DNA of 11,446 bases from positions 13,222 through 24,667 of the forward strand of contig PMAK01000190.1 of assembly GCA_003153655.1 (NCBI GenBank), written 5' to 3'. The translations under genes were made by a program, and so were the position numbers. Source of the DNA: Phycisphaerales bacterium (lineage in GTDB: Bacteria; Planctomycetota; Phycisphaerae; Tepidisphaerales; Tepidisphaeraceae). The notes under the pieces are model-generated. The model made no database searches, was not told where the DNA came from, and saw nothing but the letters and a program-made list of their open reading frames with translations. Shown here one piece after another: positions 6,740 through 11,446 of this stretch; the first letter of the stretch is position 1, and the number at the start of each line of letters is the position of its first letter.

Positions 6740-7665
6740 CTATCCTGCCGCGGCAAGGACCATGAGGTCATGGGTCAGAATCTTCATGTGGCAATCCCTT
6801 TCTTTGGCTGCATCGGTTTGGCCGCGCAGGGCCGAGCCAAGACGACGCTTGATTCGCGAGATGACGCTCTCGATCTGCCAGCGTTGGTGATAAACCATTT
6901 TGAAAAACCGGCGGTACATCTGGCGGCGATATTTGGTCTTGGCCCATTTGCGGCGGCGACTATTGTTGTCCGGAGCGCGTCCGCGGCGATTCAGGTTAAT
7001 CACCGTCGAGCGAATGCCCAAGGCTTCGCGCGCGACGACATGATTATATTCCGCGTCGTAGCCGCCATCGGCCAGCAGGCAGTCGATATCCAGATGCCAG
7101 ATCGCCTTGACCAGGGCTTCCTCCAGCAGCGGCGAATCCTGGCTGGGACCAATGCTCAAAAGGGCCGACGCGATCAGATGGCTTGGGGTGTGACAAACCA
7201 GCGTGATTTTCGGCCATTTTCGCATTCGATAGCGTGTGCCCAATCGCCAGGCGAAATGAGAAGAACGAGCGGTGGATTCAAATCCCGTCGAATCGATGGC
7301 GGCCTGGCACTTTCCCTCGACCAGTTCCAATGCCTGGGCGTCGGCGAAGATCGAACTCAGCAGTTGATCAAAGCCCCTTTTTTGGCCAGCCGCTTCTGGG
7401 CGTGGAAGAGCGTGGTGAAGTGCGGAACTTTCCGGATGCCCAGCATGTTCTGCAAATCCGGCAGGTCCCTGAGCAACTCGACGATGCCGCGGTCGTCGGT
7501 CTTGAAGAATTGCTTGAGAACGAGCATCGCCAGAAGCTGGTGCTGGGTAAAATCCCTTTTCGAAAACTTCGAGGCGTACGCCGGCATGGCCTCGGAAGCA
7601 ATTTGCAAAGCCTTCCTGGCCAACGCCACCGGCGAACGCGTGGTGCATCGCAGTGTGGTATCCAT
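6740..7665 (-). CDS. DDE transposase encoded in two overlapping frames (-1 frameshift)
   Basis: An N-terminal frame runs from ATG 7665 to TGA 7357 (102 codons; KFSKRDFTQHQLLAMLVLKQ begins the conserved helical DNA-binding region). A second frame carries the catalytic core and ends at TAG 6740. They join if reading slips back one base at the A6G4 run (7374-7383): ...RLAKK then RGFDQLL..., giving 308 residues. The joined protein has Asp125 in AIDSTGFE, Asp200 in LADGGYD and Glu266 in YHQRWQIESVISRIK, which fits the Y(2)R(3)E(6)K signature of the IS4/IS5 superfamily exactly. The catalytic triad is therefore intact. The slip could be programmed ribosomal frameshifting or transcriptional slippage, as in several IS groups, or a one-base loss that has killed the gene. 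No clear Shine-Dalgarno precedes ATG 7665. Confidence 0.85.
7374..7383 (-). promoter_or_regulatory. A6G4 slippage site in the transposase
   Basis: On the minus strand the sequence is GCC AAA AAA GGG GCT in the first frame. Slipping back one base on the second AAA gives AGG GGC TTT, which is the frame of the catalytic domain. Six A bases followed by G is a favourable run for transcriptional or ribosomal slippage, although the register is not the textbook A_AAA_AAG heptamer. The first frame ends 21 bases downstream of the run. Confidence 0.55.
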
Positions 7666-7720
7666 GCCATGTAATACGCTGAAAATTCATAAAAGATCAA
7701 AGGATTTCAACAGAGCATGC

Positions 7721-7779
7721 GTATCTGATTTTCATCTGTGGCTAAAAAATTCTTCTCCGCGTCTCGGCGTCTCCGCGGT
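7721..7779 (+). repeat. Right arm of large imperfect palindrome around the IS
   Basis: Reading outward from the IS, this arm is ATCTGATTTTCATCTGTGG (7723-7741), an A-run, TTCTTCTCCGC and GTCTCGGCGTCTCCGCGGT. It is the reverse complement of 6652-6721 apart from a few substitutions and the missing 11-base stretch. It ends about 60 bases before the hisC ATG. Confidence 0.85.
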
Positions 7780-7804
7780 TGCATTTGCATTTCGGCGCAT
7801 ATCT

Positions 7805-7831
7805 TTGCAAATGTCTGGAACCGTCTATAAT
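7805..7831 (+). promoter_or_regulatory. Putative hisC promoter, leaderless type
   Basis: TATAAT (7826-7831) is a perfect -10 box ending 7 bases before the hisC ATG (7839). TTGCAA (7805-7810) is a possible -35 box at 15-base spacing. No Shine-Dalgarno is present between them and the start, so the mRNA may begin at the start codon. Confidence 0.5.
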
Positions 7832-7838
7832 TCTGTCC

Positions 7839-8909
7839 ATGGCTCCCGAATTTGTGCGGGCATGTGTGCGTGAGATGCAGGGGTATGAGCCGGGCGAGCA
7901 GCCGGTGGCGGGGGAGCGTGTTGTTAAGCTGAATACGAATGAGAATCCGTATCAGCCCAGCGAGCGGGTGTTGCAGGCGATCGCTTCGGTCAGTGGGGAG
8001 ACATTACGGCGATATCCGAGTCCGAAGGCGGATGGATTTCGGGATGCTGCTGCGAAGCTGCATGGGGTTAGCCGGGAGCACATCATCACCGGTAATGGCA
8101 GCGATGATATTCTGACGATCTCGACGCGGTGCTTTATTCCGCCGGGGGGGGTGATGGCGTTTCCTGATCCGACTTACTCGCTTTATCCGGTGCTGGCTAA
8201 GCTGGAGGATGCGAAGGCTTTGCCTGTTGCGTGGGAATCTGGCTGGTCATTGCCGATTGATGGGTTGGCTGGGAGCGGGGCGAACGCGATTTATCTGGCC
8301 AATCCGAATGCTCCGAGCGGGACGTTTGTTTCGCCGCTGAAGGTGGCGGAATTGGCGCGGCGTTTTTCATCGCTGATTCTGGTGGATGAGGCTTACGCTG
8401 ATTTCTCGGATGACAATTGCGTGGCGCTGGTTCAGGAGTTTTCCAATGTTGTGATTTCGCGGACATTGAGCAAGGCGTATTCGCTGGCGGGGTTGCGGTT
8501 TGGGTATGCGATTGCGCAGCCGGCGGTGATTGAGCAGATGATGAAGGTGAAGGATAGTTATAACTGCGATGCGCTGTCGATCATCGCGGCTACTGCTGCG
8601 ATTGAAGATCAGGCTTATGCGAAGAGCACTTGGGAGAATATTAAATCGGAGCGGACGCGCGTGAGCAGTGAACTGACGCAGTTGGGGTGGACGGTGCTGC
8701 CGAGCCAGGCGAATTTTGTTTTGGCGACTGTTCCGTCGGGTCGGGGGAAAGAGATGTATCTGGGGCTGAAGGAGCAGGGAATTTTGGTGCGGTATTTTGA
8801 TTTGCCGGGGTTGCAGGACAAGATTCGGATTACGATTGGGCAGAGCCATGAGAATAATGCGCTGCTGGCGGGGATTAAGATGCTGAGTGCCGCGGGGAAG
8901 GCGGCTTAA
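7839..8909 (+). CDS. hisC: Histidinol-phosphate aminotransferase
   Basis: A 356-residue fold-type I aminotransferase that uses PLP to convert imidazole-acetol phosphate and glutamate into histidinol phosphate and 2-oxoglutarate. The N-terminal KLNTNENPYQPS (30-41) is the substrate-binding start of HisC. GNGSDD (85-90) binds the cofactor phosphate, NPNAPSG (155-161) and DEAYADF (183-189) hold the pyridine ring, and Lys212 in SRTLSKAYSLAGLRFGY forms the Schiff base. RYFDLPGLQDKIRITIG near the end provides the C-terminal arginine. I chose ATG 7839 (MAPEFVR) because the upstream in-frame extension from TTG 7779 runs through the promoter-like region and palindrome edge and is not family-like. It converges on the protease gene with a shared hairpin terminator between them. 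Confidence 0.95.
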   Translation: MAPEFVRACVREMQGYEPGEQPVAGERVVKLNTNENPYQPSERVLQAIASVSGETLRRYPSPKADGFRDAAAKLHGVSREHIITGNGSDDILTISTRCFIPPGGVMAFPDPTYSLYPVLAKLEDAKALPVAWESGWSLPIDGLAGSGANAIYLANPNAPSGTFVSPLKVAELARRFSSLILVDEAYADFSDDNCVALVQEFSNVVISRTLSKAYSLAGLRFGYAIAQPAVIEQMMKVKDSYNCDALSIIAATAAIEDQAYAKSTWENIKSERTRVSSELTQLGWTVLPSQANFVLATVPSGRGKEMYLGLKEQGILVRYFDLPGLQDKIRITIGQSHENNALLAGIKMLSAAGKAA

Positions 8910-8913
8910 TGGG

Positions 8914-8943
8914 GAAACCCACGGATGCTATCCGTGGGCTTTA
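8914..8943. terminator. Bidirectional hairpin terminator, repeat copy 1
   Basis: CCCACGGAT (8918-8926) pairs with ATCCGTGGG (8930-8938) around a GCT loop, flanked by AAA on the left and CTTT on the right. It lies between the converging hisC stop (8907-8909) and protease stop (8941-8943), and the latter overlaps its right flank. The short T-run makes it a modest intrinsic terminator in either direction. A nearly identical hairpin occurs at 10341-10371. Confidence 0.7.
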
Positions 8944-10236
8944 GTCGGAAAACGTTGGGACGGTTGCCATCAGTTCTTTTACGCGGTCGCGGATTTCGGC
9001 GATTTCGGTGTCGGCTCTTTCCTGATCGGCTTTGAGCGGTGCGGAATTGTTCTGGAAGTTTTGAAGGATCTGCTGGTATTGGGTGTTGCGGGCTTCGGTG
9101 GCGTGGGCGATGGCCGCGTTGGGGTCGCTCTGATGGCGGGCGATTGTGATCTCGTCTTTGTAGTCGCTGTCGAGTTGCGTGACCTCGTTATTGGCGTTGG
9201 AGAGCAAATAGGCGACGGCGTCTTTGTCGGAGGAACTCTTGGCGGAGAGGATCTCGAAGCGATCTTTGAGTTGCTTTAATTCGGGAAGGATTTTGACGAG
9301 GGCGGTCTGGCGGAGGAGCAGGTGTTTGTGCTTGCGGGCGACCTGGATGACGGCGTCCCAGGGACGCTGGCTGACTTCGTAGGCTGGGCCGGCGGTGAGT
9401 TGTTTGGCGGCGTCGGCGACATCGGGGCTGATTTTGCCGAGGCCACATTCGGCGGCGTCTGAGGCTGTGAGGGTGAGGATTTTGTCGCGTGTTTTGATTG
9501 GTTTGCCGAGGCCGGTGGTGTTGAGGGCTGCGTTGCCGGCTTCGTCGCGGGCGAGGAAGATTTCGAGATCCATTTCGATCATGCCGCGGAGGAGGAGGTC
9601 ATCGTGTCCGGCGGCGGTGACCCAGACGCGTTGCTTGGCTTCGATGGCGGAGCGAAATTTGGCGGATATGTCTTCGGGCAAGCCGTTGTCGTCGTGGAGC
9701 ATCGGGACGCAGGCTCCGATGACGGAATCGGGCTCGAGATAAATCTGGGGGCATGCCATCGCGAGGACGGCGGCGGCGGAGTAAGCCTTGTGGACGAAGG
9801 CGATGGTTTGGATTTCGTGGGGGATTGCGTTGAGGAGGTTCACCATTGCTTCGAGCTCGGCGAGATTTCCGCCGTCGCTGTCGATGAAGAGCATGATGTA
9901 GCGTGGGTGGAGCTTGATGGCTTTGGCGATTCCGGCTTTGAGCGCGTCGGCGGTGATGTCGACGCCGATGACGCCCTGAATGGGGAGTACGACGTAGGGC
10001 TGGCCCTGACGGGTGGAGCGGTTCCAGGTTTTAATTACATCCTTGGGGATGCGGCGAAGCATGGAGTGATAGGAGTCGGACGTATCGAGAATGACGTGCT
10101 GGGCGTCTTCGGAGATGACATCGCCGTCATATGTGTGGCCGCTTTGCAGGGTGATCTGGTCGGCGGAGGTTGTGCAGGTGATGAATAGCGCGATGCAGAT
10201 GGCTGCGATTGATGTGAGCGTACACCCTTTTCCCAT
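8941..10236 (-). CDS. Secreted ClpP/NfeD-like serine protease with C-terminal coiled coil
   Basis: With the ATG at 10236 the product has 431 residues. It begins with a signal peptide (MGKGC...AAICIALFITCTTSA, about 1-25; a Cys at 21 could allow lipidation but no strict lipobox is seen). Residues 28-75 look like a small beta domain. From 80 there is a ClpP/crotonase-type protease fold: VVLPIQGVIG, the oxyanion segment FIDSDGGNLAE (117-127), candidate nucleophile Ser153 in HKAYSAAAVLAMA and SVIGA (171-175). Lys193 in SAKFRSAI lies about 40 residues after the serine, like the catalytic Ser-Lys dyad of NfeD-type proteases. ILTLTASDAAECGLG (253-267) is also NfeD-like. The last third (about 310-425) is charged and likely coiled coil; the NfeD membrane and OB regions are absent. 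The frame is open further upstream to 10635, but that part crosses a hairpin and hisB. The target is unknown. Confidence 0.8.
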   Translation of the reverse strand: MGKGCTLTSIAAICIALFITCTTSADQITLQSGHTYDGDVISEDAQHVILDTSDSYHSMLRRIPKDVIKTWNRSTRQGQPYVVLPIQGVIGVDITADALKAGIAKAIKLHPRYIMLFIDSDGGNLAELEAMVNLLNAIPHEIQTIAFVHKAYSAAAVLAMACPQIYLEPDSVIGACVPMLHDDNGLPEDISAKFRSAIEAKQRVWVTAAGHDDLLLRGMIEMDLEIFLARDEAGNAALNTTGLGKPIKTRDKILTLTASDAAECGLGKISPDVADAAKQLTAGPAYEVSQRPWDAVIQVARKHKHLLLRQTALVKILPELKQLKDRFEILSAKSSSDKDAVAYLLSNANNEVTQLDSDYKDEITIARHQSDPNAAIAHATEARNTQYQQILQNFQNNSAPLKADQERADTEIAEIRDRVKELMATVPTFSD

Positions 10237-10340
10237 GGGGTGTTTATCGACAATGATGGGTGTGGGATGAAGGAAGGGTTTGGGTGTTGTAATCGGTATA
10301 AGCGGGATAAGCGTTATCGTTTGTTCCCGATCGTGGAGAA

Positions 10341-10371
10341 GAAACCCACGGATGCCATCCGTGGGCTTTTT
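10341..10371. repeat. Hairpin repeat copy 2
   Basis: CCCACGGAT (10345-10353), GCC loop and ATCCGTGGG (10357-10365), with AAA before and CTTTTT after. Over 30 bases it differs from the hairpin at 8914-8943 at only two positions and is in the same orientation. The T5 tail makes it a fair intrinsic terminator for rightward transcription, but it lies between divergent genes, upstream of the hisB promoter, where no rightward gene needs terminating. It may be a dispersed hairpin repeat or shield hisB from read-through. Confidence 0.7.
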
Positions 10372-10401
10372 AGCGGGATGGGACTCGCGCGTGGGTGGTG
10401 A

Positions 10402-10430
10402 TTGCATTTCGGATGTGGGTTGCGGAGAAT
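10402..10430 (+). promoter_or_regulatory. Putative hisB promoter, leaderless type
   Basis: TTGCAT (10402-10407), a 17-base spacer and GAGAAT (10425-10430) form a sigma70-like promoter whose -10 box ends 7 bases before the hisB ATG at 10438. No ribosome-binding site is evident: GGAG at 10424-10427 is inside the box and 10 bases from the ATG, so a Shine-Dalgarno role for it cannot be fully excluded. Confidence 0.45.
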
Positions 10431-10437
10431 TGTGTTT

Positions 10438-11028
10438 ATGGATCGCACTGCGGAAATATCGCGGCAGACGAAAGAGACCAAGGTGAAGCTGCTCGTCAAT
10501 CTTGACGGGACCGGCAAAACAACTGCCGAGACGGGGGTTGGGTTTTTTGATCACATGCTGGATTTGCTTGGGCGGCACAGTTTGATTGATTTGACAGCTT
10601 ATGCCGAGGGGGATTTGCAGGTTGATGCGCATCACACGGTGGAGGATGTGGGGATTGTGCTCGGTCAGGCTTTGGATAAGGCGCTGGGAGATAAGCGCGG
10701 AATCCAGCGGTATGGCTGGGCGATGGTTCCCATGGATGAAACGCTGGCGCAGGTGGCGATTGATTTATCGGGTCGGTCGGCGTTCGTTTACAACGCGAAA
10801 TATGCGGGCGGGTTGATCGGAAATTTCCCGGTGGAACTGGTCGAGGAATTTTTTAAGGCATTTGCGACGAATGGGAAACTGAATCTGCATATCAACGTGG
10901 CATATGGGACGAATAACCATCACATAGCCGAGTCGATTTTCAAGGCGACGGCTAAGGCCTTGCGGCAGGCAGTGACATTGGATCCGCGAAATCCCGACGT
11001 GCCCAGCACCAAGGGGTCGCTGGGATAG
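10438..11028 (+). CDS. hisB: Imidazoleglycerol-phosphate dehydratase
   Basis: The 196-residue protein is a monofunctional IGPD, the usual bacterial length, without the fused phosphatase domain of E. coli HisB. It dehydrates imidazole-glycerol phosphate to imidazole-acetol phosphate, the substrate of HisC. Manganese ligands lie in the two tandem half-domains: FDHML (37-41), DAHHTVED (63-70, His65, His66, Glu69) and NNHHIAES (159-166, His161, His162, Glu165). The end PSTKGSLG is the family's conserved C terminus. ATG 10438 gives MDRTAEISRQTKET, a normal start; a TTG at 10402 in the same frame is the -35 word rather than a start. It is divergent from the protease gene and separated by it from hisC, though hisC and hisB are commonly adjacent. 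Confidence 0.96.
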   Translation: MDRTAEISRQTKETKVKLLVNLDGTGKTTAETGVGFFDHMLDLLGRHSLIDLTAYAEGDLQVDAHHTVEDVGIVLGQALDKALGDKRGIQRYGWAMVPMDETLAQVAIDLSGRSAFVYNAKYAGGLIGNFPVELVEEFFKAFATNGKLNLHINVAYGTNNHHIAESIFKATAKALRQAVTLDPRNPDVPSTKGSLG

Positions 11029-11083
11029 TGCGGGGGGATTTGGCGCAGAGTCCACGGGGCTGCCGCAAGGCCTGCGTCAACAA

Positions 11084-11266
11084 CTATTCAAGTCCGTCCC
11101 ATCGTTCGGGGTTTTCGGCGTAGGCATCCAAGATTGCTTCGAAGGGATCGCAGGCGCATTTGGTTTGCGGCGGGTCCTTTGGCTCGATGGGCCGGGATGC
11201 GAACACGTCTTTGAAATCTCTTTTTGGTTGGGTCTTCGGGGGTTCTTTGGGACGCTCGGTTTTCAT
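11084..11266 (-). CDS. Small hypothetical protein, 60 residues
   Basis: I do not recognise this protein. The ATG at 11266 is preceded by AAAGGAG with 4 bases between, the strongest Shine-Dalgarno in the window, which argues that it is real and that this start is correct; a TTG at 11314 in the same frame is less likely. The N-terminal half is rich in Lys, Pro and Glu (KTERPKEPPKTQPKRD) and should be disordered. The C-terminal half contains a CAC pair and an acidic, probably helical segment, FEAILDAYAENPERWDGLE. No signal peptide or membrane segment is present. It converges on hisB, with 55 bases between the stops and no strong terminator between them. Confidence 0.55.
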   Translation of the reverse strand: MKTERPKEPPKTQPKRDFKDVFASRPIEPKDPPQTKCACDPFEAILDAYAENPERWDGLE

Positions 11267-11446
11267 TGGCTCCTTTGCTGCCAATGATGTGCGATATAAT
11301 TTGCGGGGGTCCAAATCGTATTGATAGAAATGTGGGGAGTTATCCGGACGTGGAGTGGAAGGGGGGTAAGGTTGAGGGGATGCGACGGCGAAACCCGGCG
11401 ACCTTCGGTCGGCTCGCTAACTATTGTTCCTCAAATGATCCCTGAC
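11267..11446. other. Region without recognised gene
   Basis: This end stretch holds the 5' region of the small minus-strand gene. A TATAAT (11295-11300) is present on the plus strand, but I find no good -35 box at 16-18 bases. A 5-base-stem hairpin, CGACC-TTC-GGTCG, lies near 11399-11411. The plus-strand frame open to the window edge shows no protein-like composition. Confidence 0.4.

Larger units (their letters stand above)
6722..7720 (-). mobile_element. Insertion sequence, IS4/IS5 superfamily, about 1.0 kb
   Basis: The element holds one split transposase reading frame on the minus strand. Its ends are 20-base inverted repeats at 6722-6741 and 7701-7720 matching at 18 of 20 positions, with the shared core CATGCTCTGTTGA. 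The transposase stop codon (6740-6742) lies at the inner edge of the left repeat, as is usual for compact ISs. No convincing direct target duplication is visible: the flanks are themselves inverted copies of each other (the palindrome arms), so the exact outer boundary is uncertain and the true ends could lie a few bases either way. It separates hisD from hisC. Confidence 0.8.

Noticed and set aside
7384..7690. N-terminal 100 residues of the 316-codon minus frame in the IS.
   Set aside because: In this stretch the conserved transposase N-terminus is in the other frame; only the part after the A6G4 run is real.
6652..7779. CRISPR array or integron attachment site suggested by the paired repeats.
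   Set aside because: There are only two arms, inverted rather than direct, and they enclose a transposase; no regular spacer spacing or integrase is present.
6707..7873. Long plus-strand frame (388 codons) across the IS.
   Set aside because: It is antisense to the transposase, whose DDE and Y(2)R(3)E(6)K residues are clearly on the minus strand; the frame also runs through both IS ends and into hisC.
10237..10635. N-terminal extension of the protease frame to 564 residues.
   Set aside because: The extension crosses the hairpin repeat and hisB, and a proper signal peptide starts at ATG 10236.
11224..11445. Plus-strand frame open to the window end.
   Set aside because: It overlaps the strong-SD minus-strand gene and has no recognisable domain or ribosome site; composition is unlike a protein.

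Overview
The window reads as a piece of chromosome from a free-living Gram-negative-type bacterium of moderately high GC. A planctomycete, perhaps of the Phycisphaerae kind, is my best guess. The reasons are a secreted ClpP/NfeD-like protease, a Gfo/Idh/MocA dehydrogenase, dispersed intergenic repeats built on AATCCGAAA-type and GCAGAGACGC-type words, and histidine genes that are near each other but not in one compact operon. The taxonomy is inference; no rRNA or other strong marker is present.

Layout. Positions 1-282 hold the 3' end of a gene for a protein ending in a carboxypeptidase-regulatory-like beta-sandwich. Facing it on the minus strand is a two-gene unit (940-1956 then 289-933): a Gfo/Idh/MocA oxidoreductase and a glyoxalase-II-like metallo-beta-lactamase-fold hydrolase, 6 bases apart. 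Diverging from these, 2038-5174 is a four-gene plus-strand operon: a small Cys/His exported protein, an ABC ATPase, a MacB/FtsX-type permease and a DUF3299-like periplasmic protein. The ATPase-permease-DUF3299 order matches the zinc-responsive Zrg-type clusters known in Vibrio and Pseudomonas (recalled from literature, not searched), so transition-metal handling is the leading hypothesis.

From 5324 to 11028 there is a broken-up histidine biosynthesis cluster, hisD - hisC - hisB, encoding the last two steps (HisD), the transamination (HisC) and the dehydration (HisB). An IS4/IS5-superfamily insertion sequence, sitting at the centre of a large palindromic repeat, separates hisD from hisC. A minus-strand secreted protease gene, bracketed by two nearly identical hairpins, separates hisC from hisB. 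Each his gene has a -10-like hexamer only 6-7 bases before its ATG and no clear Shine-Dalgarno, so each may be transcribed separately as a leaderless mRNA.

The window closes with a small minus-strand gene of unknown function (11084-11266) that has a strong Shine-Dalgarno, and about 180 bases in which I see no gene. No tRNA, rRNA, CRISPR array or origin was recognised. The most notable structures are the palindrome-nested IS with a split transposase frame, repeats that overlap the 3' ends of two genes and supply or contain their stop codons, and the Zrg-like operon.
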